This document shows, piece after piece, positions 18,033 to 26,898 of a DNA stretch of 64,000 nt (the stretch's first letter is position 1; each line of letters starts with the position of its first letter). Source of the stretch: Acidobacteriaceae bacterium KBS 83 (GTDB taxonomy: Bacteria > Acidobacteriota > Terriglobia > Terriglobales > Acidobacteriaceae); contig KB906736.1 of the NCBI GenBank assembly GCA_000381585.1, forward strand, positions 762,802 through 826,801. Direction: 5' to 3'. The notes below the pieces were generated by a model that was not told the DNA's origin, searched no databases, and saw only the letters and a list, made by a program, of their open reading frames with translations. The position numbers and the translations under genes are program-made.

Positions 18033-18560
18033 CTATGCCATCTCTGTTCTCGGCATTCTCGATAGATCGTCGCGATAGGATGCCCATACGGCGGGTAGGC
18101 CTCCTTTGGCAAACAGGATCCGATTCTCAGTGGTTGGAGTAACCTCAACGTCGGCCAGCTGGAAGTGATCGTCGTCTCTCTGTTTCCAATCGCCCCCCCA
18201 CACAAGTCCTTGCGACTTTAACTCCCGGATCATGATCTGGAAGGCGGGATGGACCACGTCCCAGTCAGGATTGAAGGGGACATCTTTGCCGTGCATCGAA
18301 GGCGCAACGTCAACCGCCATACCGAAATTATGGTTCGACCACCCGCCCCTAGCGTTGGTCTTCCATGGCTTGGTGAAGTCACGCGTCCCGTCGGAGTGAT
18401 GACAGGAGAAGAAGAGCTGATCCTGCTCTTCATAAGTGCGAAGCCCGGAGACGACCCTGATATAAACTCCTTGCGCTTCGCACAAGGTAGCTGCCGCTTC
18501 GACCTTCTCACGAAGGAGTGGGTGACAAAGCGCCAAACGCTTCTCCGATATCTCGTCCAT
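18033..18560 (-). CDS. M15-type peptidoglycan peptidase (endolysin/VanY-like)
   Basis: About 175 residues. The zinc-site motifs of family M15 are complete: 'SNHNFGMAVDV' (SxHxxGxAxD) and 'DDDHFQL', with 'VVSGLRTYEEQDQLF' upstream as in L-Ala-D-Glu endopeptidases of phage and CwlK type. The ATG at 18560 has GGGAGGA before it and is preferred to the ATG at 18587. There is no signal peptide, so the protein would need lysis, a holin or a pore to reach the cell wall. It follows the gasdermin-protease pair by about 150 bp on the same strand. Cell-wall cutting after gasdermin pore formation is an inferred link; a stray phage endolysin is the alternative. Confidence 0.8.
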   Translation of the reverse strand: MDEISEKRLALCHPLLREKVEAAATLCEAQGVYIRVVSGLRTYEEQDQLFFSCHHSDGTRDFTKPWKTNARGGWSNHNFGMAVDVAPSMHGKDVPFNPDWDVVHPAFQIMIRELKSQGLVWGGDWKQRDDDHFQLADVEVTPTTENRILFAKGGLPAVWASYRDDLSRMPRTEMA

Positions 18561-18714
18561 AATGTCCTCCCTCGTCGGACTTGACATTGGCTGGCTATGC
18601 CTAAATACCTTCTTGTGCTGGCCACGTAACGCGAATCATCCGATGTCGTTTGGTAGTTCGACCAATACTAAAATCCTCGCCATTAAAGGCAAACTGAAGC
18701 ACGTCTTCTGAAGA

Positions 18715-21700
18715 CTAGCGTTGGTGCAACAGCATGAACGGCTCAGCGAGGGCTAAAGGGGTTGGGGTGGGGCTGCCGACTTTGCTGAGCTGCTGCGCGC
18801 CGCGAGCCTTTCGGATAGCGTCCTCAGGCTTTTTGATCACGCACAGCACAGTACTTGTGGCGAGGTCAAGGATGACGGTCACGCCCCAGCGGATCGGCAC
18901 GCCGGCTGGGTCCATGTCCTTGGTTTGACAAATGGACACAAGTACCCGCGGACGCAGCGCACCGGCCGGCGACACCTTGTGCGAGAAGCGCAGTCGCGTA
19001 ATTTCAAGATCGACGTGCGGATCAAGCCCAAGCAGCCGGCTGAGGCGATCTGTCTGGTTTTGGTCTCTTAGCGAAGACTGGAGCAATACTTCCAGCTTGG
19101 CTTTGCACCGTTGATTGCTCGCGAAAAGCTTTTCGCGATCTACTGAGGAGGCCTGTTCCTTGGCAAAGTCGCGCAGAAGCGTCACGGCTGGACGGAGAAC
19201 GCCTTGAGTAGGTAACGGGATAGGCGGCCACATTAGGGTTTCGACAGCGAGTGCATCAAGTCCGTCTGGGTAGATACCCCACGCACGGAAAGACTCGATC
19301 ATTGCAACTCGATAGTGCAGTGGATCGCTCGGCACCACGTCAACATCCGCGGTGATGATAGCGCGGAGGTAGTCGCCAAAGGTTAGATCCACGGGGGGGC
19401 AGTAATCGAGTGCCCGAATGCACATGCGCAACACATGCCTCGCCGCCCGCGAAGCCTCGGCCGAGAGCCGATTGACCAGGTCAGGGGCGATCTGGCTGAG
19501 AGCCGTGTCGCTAGCGCCATTTGACGCGATGCGATAGAGATCCGCCGTGCGCGTTTTGTAAATAGCGAGAAGCGCGCCATATACGGCAGCCACCAGGACC
19601 GAGCCGCGGGCATGCGGATCCGTGATTGTCTTCCAAAGGAACTTTTCCGGCTTCTTGGAGACAGTGCGGCCTTTGTCGTCGAAACCGAGATAGGCGCTCC
19701 GCAAGGCGTTTCGCCCTGCCGTAGCGTCGCCGAACTGGCGCGCGAGATTGCCCAAGAGGTTTTCCATGGACAGGTCACCCCGCACGGCGGCGCATTGGCT
19801 CTTCACCACGTCAGCGTTGCCGAATTGCTGCAGAAGCGCGACGATGTCGGCAAAGGCCTCATGGAAGGCTAGCACGTCGGGATTGCTCGGTTCACGGAAG
19901 GCGGAGTGAATACCGTCGAGTAGAGCGTGCGTCATCTCGTGCGCAATAATGTCGTGCGACAACGCGGCATATACCATGCCATAGGCCGAGCCGGTGAGAT
20001 TAGTCGCTTTGAAGTAACCGAAGTAGATAGCGCGATCAACTGGGCTGTAGAAGGCGTTCGGTGCGGACACGCCATGAGGACGAAGGACGAGGCGTTTGTT
20101 GAAGCTATTGTCATCATTGGGCGCCCATTGGATGAGACGCCCGAGCGCCTCTTCAAAAACGTCGATGGTTTCCATGCCCACGGCATAGACCATCTGCTGC
20201 CGAAACTGCGCGCACCCTTCCGAGGGCGCAAGTCCATCTTGCGCCAGCAGATGCGGCGCGTTCAGGTCCACGGGCGTTTCGTCCCCATCAATGACCTGTA
20301 GATATTCGCCGACAGGGCCGTGTTTGAGCTTCGGCTCCCAGCGGACTTTGTAAGTGGTTTCGCTCAGATCGACATATTGGAGCTGCGTGCTTACGCTGGG
20401 GTCGAAGACATAGCCGCGCAGCTTGCGGCAGGACGGCGGAGGTGGCGCCCAGCTCTGCGGTCGCAGGGTTTGCGCCTGTGCGCCCATCTGCTCTGGTTCG
20501 CCTGGGGCTCGCTGGTCGGCGACAGGTACAATTTTGCCTTTGAGATACTGGCTTGCCGCGGCCTTGATCTGTCGTGAAGCAGTGGGCACTGTAGTCACGG
20601 CGCTGAGAAAGGCCGTGATCTTCTCTGGCGGCACCGTAATACCAACATCATCGGGATCAGGGATGATGGCACTCAATTCCGGGTATTGCTGCGTGAGTTG
20701 CAGCATCTCAACCCCAAGCATCTGCAAGGACGGATCGGTGACCGCCCCCATGCCGGTGAGCACGCGCAGAAATGGAAACGTTGCGACGTCCGGCGGCTGA
20801 CATGTGAGTTGGTCGAGGCGGGCGACAGGAACCGCCAGGGCAGCCAGAGCATCCAGGCAGCCGTTGCCGACGCGCGGGTCAATATCGGCACCAGCGCTCT
20901 TGCGCGCCGCTGCGAACAGCGCGTGACGGACGGCTTCGACGCGAGCCCATCCGGTGGGCAGTTCATCGTAATGTTTTTCGATGTAGAGTGCTGCTGCCGC
21001 TGCAACCTGCGGCGTTGCAGCCGAGGTGCCCTGCCCGTCCCAGCGGAAGGCGCGAAGATTGTTGTAGAGCGCCCAAGGCAGATTTGGCGAATACGCGGCG
21101 ATGGCCGTGGACATCTTGCTCTGCGGACCGTAGCAACCACACATGATGTCCAGCGGGAGATCCGCATAAGGTCGCCCGTCCTGCATGACGCCGCACACTG
21201 CGATGACGCGTCGGTAGCGCGCGGGGTAGACGATGCTGGTTGGCGGCAGTTTGCCGTAATGATTGCCCGCCGCCGTGCACAGCACGACACCGGCCTCGTA
21301 GGCGCGGTTTACGATTTCGGTCCAGGCGGCGGAGGCGAGCCCGCCCATGCTCATGCTGACGACATCGATGCGCTTCGAAGGGTCGCTGCCGAGCCCGAGC
21401 AGGTAGTCGAGTCCCTGCGCAAAGGCGCTGGTGAACAGCAGAACTACTGAGGGCGCGATGCGTACGGGTACAACCGTGGCGTGCGGAGCGCCACCGAGGT
21501 ACTCGTCAGGCTTGTTCTCGTCAGGAAAGAACAGATCCGCAAACCTACTGCCCGCGAGTAGGCCGAGAGTCCCGGTGCCGTGACCGGGAGCTTTGAGCAC
21601 CCCTGTCATGAAAGGATCGACGGCAGAATTTGCGTTGTCGCCGGCGACGAAAGAGCGTTGGGCGCCCAGATCGAGGTGCTCAGGAAGAAGCTTGTGACCG

Positions 21701-22212
21701 GCCGTGTAGCCGGTATCCAGATGTCCAATGCGCACACGCCAAGGCTTATCGGAAATCGATTTTGCCGCGTCGCGAAGCCCCGAGCACTCCTTTGCGAGGT
21801 GCCAATCGAAGCTCTCGCCATGAGGGATGGAGGATTCCTTCATCCAAAGTTCTTCTTCCGGCTCCCCCCCGCTTTGGATTCTCAGGTTGTTACTACTTTG
21901 GGTTTCCGGCTCAACGACGAAGGGCTGGATGATGTCGGGTTCGGCGTATGTGACCGCGCCTGAGGCGAGGCCCAAAGCATTGCCGCCGGCGATGCGCGCA
22001 TGGCACTCGTCCCAAAGGTCTCCTGGATCGACCTCGGATTCCGTGGTCGCCAGAAACCAGTCGTCCTCGCCCGCGAGGCCGAGCTTTGCGCTAGCCTCTC
22101 GGGAGCTTGGCATCAGCGGAACAAGACGAAAGTCCGCGTTGCCACCCGCCGCGCCGAACGCAGCAAGCGCACTGCCGGTCTCGGCATTCATTTTGACAAG
22201 AAAACGAGCCAC
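18715..22212 (-). CDS. Subtilisin (S8) - gluzincin (HExxH) dual protease, candidate gasdermin activator
   Basis: From a GTG at 22212 with GAGGAGG upstream, about 1165 residues. The N-terminal ~480 residues include a propeptide-like part and a complete S8 domain: Asp in 'IGHLDTGY' (~166), His in 'APGHGTGTLGLLAG' (~211), oxyanion Asn in 'AAGN' (~317), Ser in 'GTSAATPQVAAAAAL' (~397). The second half holds a zinc site 'IIAHEMTHALLDG' (~758-762) followed 23 residues after the second His by Glu in 'FHEAFADIV', the thermolysin-like gluzincin layout. Both active sites look intact. No signal peptide is seen, so it is probably cytoplasmic. It starts 69 bp after the gasdermin stop codon, in the same operon. 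In characterised systems a neighbouring protease clips the gasdermin C-terminus; this enzyme is the obvious candidate. Which half does so cannot be told. Confidence 0.85.
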   Translation of the reverse strand: MARFLVKMNAETGSALAAFGAAGGNADFRLVPLMPSSREASAKLGLAGEDDWFLATTESEVDPGDLWDECHARIAGGNALGLASGAVTYAEPDIIQPFVVEPETQSSNNLRIQSGGEPEEELWMKESSIPHGESFDWHLAKECSGLRDAAKSISDKPWRVRIGHLDTGYTAGHKLLPEHLDLGAQRSFVAGDNANSAVDPFMTGVLKAPGHGTGTLGLLAGSRFADLFFPDENKPDEYLGGAPHATVVPVRIAPSVVLLFTSAFAQGLDYLLGLGSDPSKRIDVVSMSMGGLASAAWTEIVNRAYEAGVVLCTAAGNHYGKLPPTSIVYPARYRRVIAVCGVMQDGRPYADLPLDIMCGCYGPQSKMSTAIAAYSPNLPWALYNNLRAFRWDGQGTSAATPQVAAAAALYIEKHYDELPTGWARVEAVRHALFAAARKSAGADIDPRVGNGCLDALAALAVPVARLDQLTCQPPDVATFPFLRVLTGMGAVTDPSLQMLGVEMLQLTQQYPELSAIIPDPDDVGITVPPEKITAFLSAVTTVPTASRQIKAAASQYLKGKIVPVADQRAPGEPEQMGAQAQTLRPQSWAPPPPSCRKLRGYVFDPSVSTQLQYVDLSETTYKVRWEPKLKHGPVGEYLQVIDGDETPVDLNAPHLLAQDGLAPSEGCAQFRQQMVYAVGMETIDVFEEALGRLIQWAPNDDNSFNKRLVLRPHGVSAPNAFYSPVDRAIYFGYFKATNLTGSAYGMVYAALSHDIIAHEMTHALLDGIHSAFREPSNPDVLAFHEAFADIVALLQQFGNADVVKSQCAAVRGDLSMENLLGNLARQFGDATAGRNALRSAYLGFDDKGRTVSKKPEKFLWKTITDPHARGSVLVAAVYGALLAIYKTRTADLYRIASNGASDTALSQIAPDLVNRLSAEASRAARHVLRMCIRALDYCPPVDLTFGDYLRAIITADVDVVPSDPLHYRVAMIESFRAWGIYPDGLDALAVETLMWPPIPLPTQGVLRPAVTLLRDFAKEQASSVDREKLFASNQRCKAKLEVLLQSSLRDQNQTDRLSRLLGLDPHVDLEITRLRFSHKVSPAGALRPRVLVSICQTKDMDPAGVPIRWGVTVILDLATSTVLCVIKKPEDAIRKARGAQQLSKVGSPTPTPLALAEPFMLLHQR

Positions 22213-22281
22213 ACTGCGCCTCCTCTTTATCCCCGCAATGGCCAAGAAACATGCGATGCCACGTGGCAACGTGGATGCCGG

Positions 22282-23076
22282 TTAATGCTTACCGATATTG
22301 AGCAACCCGTCGCCCAAGATCGCCGGCTTAAGAGGGTCGGCTGCTAAATCTCCCGACGCGATACCGAATACATCGCCCGCCCTGGTATTCATTAGACTCA
22401 GCTCGCCGTTGTTAAGACCGATCGCGAAGCATTGGAAACCGAACGGCAGCGCTGTCTTACCAGTGAATGTGAGCGCGGTGCTTGAGCCACCGGCAGTTGC
22501 GACGGTGAGGTTCCCACTCACGGCGGCTTGTATAACAGGAACCTGCACAGACGCATCGACGCCGCGGTTCTTGGAGTACTTAGCAGTGAACTTGTCGGAC
22601 TTGACGATCTTTGTGATGAGGTACAACTTGCCATTTCCAAGCACATATTGCTTGAGAACAAGGTTGTCGACGTCGACGTGGCCATCTCTGAGGTAATTAC
22701 CCGCATCCAGCGGTGTCACGGAATCGGCGAGGACGTCCTGGTATTCAAACGTCACCTGGGTCGCATCGGTGTAGTTCACGTTGGCGCTCAGGCTGCCGCC
22801 CATGGCGCTGATCAACGAGCCGAGGATATTCGCGCCGATACCTAGTTTGAGAGAGCTACTGCGCTGTCCATTGATGTCCGCCGCCGGCTGATCTGCCGTC
22901 ACATTCGGAAGAGCATCGGCGGACGGCTTGATCAGCTGGTTTAGCGACCCCAGCACAATGAACTCCCCTTTCTGCTCCCCCAGGAGCTTCAAAGGGGCAA
23001 AGGCGCTATCTGGATGGCGAATCACGTTATAGCCAAGACCTGCCAGAAAGGTCAACGAATTGTCTTTGCACGGCAT
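22282..23076 (-). CDS. Bacterial gasdermin (bGSDM)
   Basis: The 264-residue length, the Cys at position 3 and the overall pattern match bacterial gasdermins. Hallmarks are the start 'MPCKDNSLTFLAGLGYNVIR', the central 'LKLGIGANILGSLISAMGG', 'QVTFEYQDVLADSVTPLD', 'LYLITKIVKSDKFTAKYSKN', the pairing 'VPVIQAAVSGNLTVA' and 'GKTALPFGFQCFAIGL'. About 30 C-terminal residues after this would be the short autoinhibitory peptide. In known examples a protease removes that peptide, the N-terminal Cys is palmitoylated, and the freed protein forms large inner-membrane pores that kill phage-infected cells. A GAGGAGG lies 7 nt before the ATG. It is the first gene of the operon with the dual protease. The assignment is by eye but strong. 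Confidence 0.85.
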   Translation of the reverse strand: MPCKDNSLTFLAGLGYNVIRHPDSAFAPLKLLGEQKGEFIVLGSLNQLIKPSADALPNVTADQPAADINGQRSSSLKLGIGANILGSLISAMGGSLSANVNYTDATQVTFEYQDVLADSVTPLDAGNYLRDGHVDVDNLVLKQYVLGNGKLYLITKIVKSDKFTAKYSKNRGVDASVQVPVIQAAVSGNLTVATAGGSSTALTFTGKTALPFGFQCFAIGLNNGELSLMNTRAGDVFGIASGDLAADPLKPAILGDGLLNIGKH

Positions 23077-24462
23077 ATCGAATCCTCCTCTTCATGTTTA
23101 ACGACTTGTTGTAACGACAGAGAGCTTTCCGGAGATTGGAAACAAACCGCACACAAGATAACGAGCAGAGCTATCCTTTGCTCGCAAGCACAGTCATGAC
23201 GCGCTCCTACTAACGGAGCCTTTTGAAGACCTAGGAAGAACTTATCTTGCTAATCGGTAGGCGGGAACGGAACGCCAAATAGGCCCGTTTCATTGATGCG
23301 CGTGGCAACGACTAACGGCGTGCTGCTCACGTCAACTGGCAATAAATTACCGGTTGGTTATTTTGTAACAGAGAGTGTTAGCAGATTACCAAGCTACAGT
23401 CCAGACAAAAAACGCATAAGCTGAAGCGCTTTCGCCCCGGTGCCTCCGGAACAGGCTACGCGGCTGGTATACGAGGTGCTGCGTTCCTCAGGTTGTCCGC
23501 TGGACCACGCTACGCGTGCTATCTTTGAGCCGCATTTCGGTCAGGATCTTAGTGGCAAGCGGGGTCCACACCTGGCCGGCGGCGGAATCCGTCCTGGCGA
23601 GCACTCGATTTCTGAGTTCCGAGACAACACTCCAGCTCGCACTGTCCTTCTAGTTGCTTCAGTGGGGTGGGACAATTGCCGAGGAAATGCCGTGCGCTTT
23701 AACAAACGAAACGGGAATCGGATTATACTGGCTCACCACCAAGCGCGCGATGGCGTCAGCGAAAGCGCTTGCTCGATCTCGGCTCACACCCTTTATGCTC
23801 GGGTGCTTACGAAGCCCGGCCGCCACCGTTTCGCCGCACCGGTTGGAAGCAGATCGACGACCCGGCCTTGCTCCAGATCACAGAGGATGGTTCCATATCG
23901 GTGGCCTCTTCCACGCCCACTCATCATAGTATCGAGCTGCTGGCCAGCAGACCCAACTTGCGAGCCAGCCTTGCAATGGCTCGCCCGCCCATTGCAAGTG
24001 TTACCCAGCTGAGAGCTTCGCTTGAGTGGCAACTTCGACCGCAGGCAAACAAGCTCCCTTCTCTGCAGTGTTCGGGATCAGCGTTCGTCGATGCATGCCT
24101 CATATCTACACTCCAGCCTCGCTCTTCACCAAAAGTGCGCCAGAATCCAAATAATTTGCAAAACGATTCTCATTTTCCCTATCGGTTGAGAACCGACATT
24201 GCGTCATGCAGTGCTGTTTGGAGGCGAGCGCTCTGTACGCTGAAGTATGACTTTCGGAAAATAGTGGAATTGCAGTTGCCGCGGACAAGTGACCGTGCTA
24301 CCGTTTTCTCGAAAGTCATACGGGCCATTTGCCAACGCCGGTTGCGGTCCCGATCGCACTTAGATGTGACGGTTGATTGCGCGGCGGCACCAAGTCATCC
24401 TCCGCAACCCGTGATCAAGACAGTCATTGATCGTGTGGTTCGCGTCAGGGGGGAAATGTCCC
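23077..24462. promoter_or_regulatory. Divergent intergenic region between gasdermin and giant-gene operons
   Basis: About 1.4 kb separate the two oppositely transcribed operons, so promoters for both must lie here. The AT-rich stretches near 23080-23200 (for gasdermin) and 24130-24260 (for the protease operon) are the best places. The only coding trace is a DUF4157 relic at 23432-23760. No clear operator palindrome was picked out by eye. Confidence 0.5.
23432..23760 (+). pseudogene. DUF4157 (eCIS-associated) domain relic
   Basis: One frame gives 'VYEVLRSSGCPLDHATRAIF' and 'EPHFGQDLSG', matching the start of DUF4157 (LRSxGxPLDxxTRxxMExxFGxDFS). After a frameshift another frame gives 'VHTWPAAESVLAST', matching VRVHTDxxAAxSA. 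A third piece, 'NGNRIILAHHQARD', recalls the GxxLLAHELTHVVQQ end with the metal-binding His lost. DUF4157 is known from proteins near extracellular contractile injection systems and from large secreted peptidases. No start-to-stop product is possible. Confidence 0.55.
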
Positions 24463-26895
24463 ATGGAATACGCAGAACTCATCCGAGTGAAAGACCGCGC
24501 ATGGAATGACCTGAGCAAGCTGCCGGGTGTGCATGCTGTTGGCGTTGGGATGAAGACTGTTGCCGGTGTGCGTTCGGACGAACCGTGCATTGTTGTCTTT
24601 GTGAATGAGAAGAAGGACCGTGCTTCCCTGAAGCAGGACGATGTGGTTCCGGCAAGAATAGAAGATGCGGTGACGGACGTGGTTGAGATGCAGGCGCCGC
24701 GTCTGATGAGAGGAACTCCTGTTCTGGATGCCGTATTTACTCCGTCCCCGACCATCGGCGGCGGGGGTACTATTTCGTTCACAACAACAACACCACCAGC
24801 TGACGATCTTCCCGCGGGATATATGGTTGTGCTCTGCTTAAGCGTCACCCCGGCGGGCAAACCAACACAACGGAGCGCCTTTCAGTGGCCGACAGGGAAT
24901 CAAACGTTGGCTCTATTCATAAGTAATGCCTTATCACTTACAGTCCCTTCCGGATTTAGTCTCTCCAACCCGGCGAATACTTCGATAATTACCGTTAAGC
25001 CAGATCCGGATACGACAATCCTGGTGGATTGTTATGTGTTGCAACTGGATCGTCTCCCATATCGTCTGGAATTTTTGCGAGGCGGCATTGGGATTTATGG
25101 AACAGAACCGGGTACGTTAGGCTGCCTGGCAACGACTGCTCCAACGGTCAAGCAGCCCCAGGGTGGCGTGGTCGGGATAACGTGCAGACACGTCGTTACG
25201 ACTCAAAAATATCTAACGTCCAAAGTGTTTGGAGCGGTGTTGTCAAACTTCACGACCATCAGCGTGGGCCAAACACCTCCTGCTTCAAATCCGATACCTG
25301 CGAACTCCCTCCTGTTCATAGGGTTCTACAAGGGGAACAACTTGACCGATTCGTCTTTTTATCAGACGGCGACGGGCGACAAACCTGCCGATATCGCTAA
25401 AGGAATTGTGGATGCTATTACCTCAGCTTCAATCGGAGGCGTGACCGCCAAACAGGGTCTTGACCCGACCATTGTGGAGATTACAGGGGGGAACGTTGGT
25501 GGCACCGAGGTCGAATGTATCGCGATAGGGTCGCCCCGCGAGGATCCGAAAGCACACCTGAAGATTGATGTTCAACAAATGAACAAGACCCCCGGCAGCC
25601 TGACAACTCTGTTGAGCTTTTCCGGAACAATTTCGAAGAAGTATAGATATGGAGTTACCGTCAGCGTCAACCGCAACGATTTCATTCCTACCTTCAGCAT
25701 CTTTGTAGATCTTTTCGGTAAGACGGTCGGCGAAGCCGTAGTGGCCATTTCATCCGCGATCATGGCGGTAGACGCCAACCTCCGGGGACCGGTAACTACA
25801 CTGCCTCCGTCTGCCGGGACAACGATCACGATACGTAATGCTCAATCAGTGGAATGTTTCATCTCTCGTGATACGCGGGTTGGACAGCCTGAGGATAACT
25901 TCAGCTGGCCATGTTCTCACGAGATAGGGCATGTCGGCGACATCGGCAGAAGTGTGGATGTAGCCCTCATTCCACTGGATGCTGGAACTAAATATAAGCC
26001 AGTCATCGAGGGGATTGGTGTCGTAGACGGGCTGATTGGGCCAGGTCTTTTCAAGCAAGGTCTTCAAGTTCAGAAAAGAGGTTCGTCGTCAGGGCTGACA
26101 ACGGGAGTAGTTCAAATCTTTGCAACCACCGGAATCTCGGGTAAGTACACGTATAGGAATGCATTCGTCGTAGAATCCACTTCCCTAAACCCTCAACAGG
26201 GAACCGTCAAACCATTCATCGTGGGTGGAGACTCTGGTTCCGTGGTTGTGACGGCTGGTCCTGGCCCCGTCCAGGTCGTGGGGCTTCTCTTTGCGAGCTT
26301 TGCAGCTACCTCGGCATTAGCTATACCCATGCAACAGGTAGTTGACTCATTTCCTGATGCCAAACTTTCTTTTGCTCTAGCACCAGGGCAAGCCCCTGAC
26401 GCAATTCAGACGGTTCCTCCTGCGACCGTAGCTTTTTCAGGCGGAGAGCCCCGATCAGCAACTAACGGCGGCCGGAGGATTTCGGAAGGTTTCGCCTGGG
26501 CTGGAGTGACTGGTCGCTGGCGGGAAGTAGAAAACTCGATCTGGTCGACGAGTGTGGGCAGAGCCTATGCAAACGCTTTTCTGAAACATCTGACTGAGGC
26601 GCGCTCTTTGGTCAACAGCAACCGCCGGATTGCGGCGGTGTGGCACAGAAGTGGGGGAGCCGAAATCATGAACACATTACTGGATGTGCTTTCCAGTTGC
26701 GATCGGCGTGTGCCTACAGCGATTAATGGTCGACCGTTCGCCGAGTGCCTGATGAAAATACAGCGGGTTCTGGTGAGGTATGCCAGTCCTGCGTTCTTGC
26801 AGGACATCAATCGTTATGCGCCGCAGATGGCACGGTGCTCCGGGCTTACGTATGTGGAGATGCTGTCAATGTTTGACGACCCTGAAATGGAGTAG
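24463..26895 (+). CDS. Large trypsin-fold serine protease with Nal1-like N-terminus
   Basis: About 810 residues from an ATG at 24463 with AGGGGGG upstream. The N-terminal ~80 residues ('LPGVHAVGVGMKTVAG', 'EPCIVVFVNEKKD') form the domain often placed before trypsin-like domains of the Nal1 type. Catalytic His lies in 'GITCRHVVTT', Asp in 'VDVALIPLD' and Ser in 'GGDSGSVVV'. A long insertion between His and Asp contains a beta-rich repeat ('GDKPADIAKGIVDAITSAS'). After the protease, ~190 residues are helical and unrecognised. It is the first gene of a five-gene operon; the next starts 3 bp after its stop. It might activate the divergent gasdermin or process the giant proteins; neither is shown. 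Confidence 0.75.
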   Translation: MEYAELIRVKDRAWNDLSKLPGVHAVGVGMKTVAGVRSDEPCIVVFVNEKKDRASLKQDDVVPARIEDAVTDVVEMQAPRLMRGTPVLDAVFTPSPTIGGGGTISFTTTTPPADDLPAGYMVVLCLSVTPAGKPTQRSAFQWPTGNQTLALFISNALSLTVPSGFSLSNPANTSIITVKPDPDTTILVDCYVLQLDRLPYRLEFLRGGIGIYGTEPGTLGCLATTAPTVKQPQGGVVGITCRHVVTTQKYLTSKVFGAVLSNFTTISVGQTPPASNPIPANSLLFIGFYKGNNLTDSSFYQTATGDKPADIAKGIVDAITSASIGGVTAKQGLDPTIVEITGGNVGGTEVECIAIGSPREDPKAHLKIDVQQMNKTPGSLTTLLSFSGTISKKYRYGVTVSVNRNDFIPTFSIFVDLFGKTVGEAVVAISSAIMAVDANLRGPVTTLPPSAGTTITIRNAQSVECFISRDTRVGQPEDNFSWPCSHEIGHVGDIGRSVDVALIPLDAGTKYKPVIEGIGVVDGLIGPGLFKQGLQVQKRGSSSGLTTGVVQIFATTGISGKYTYRNAFVVESTSLNPQQGTVKPFIVGGDSGSVVVTAGPGPVQVVGLLFASFAATSALAIPMQQVVDSFPDAKLSFALAPGQAPDAIQTVPPATVAFSGGEPRSATNGGRRISEGFAWAGVTGRWREVENSIWSTSVGRAYANAFLKHLTEARSLVNSNRRIAAVWHRSGGAEIMNTLLDVLSSCDRRVPTAINGRPFAECLMKIQRVLVRYASPAFLQDINRYAPQMARCSGLTYVEMLSMFDDPEME

Positions 26896-26898
26896 CGC

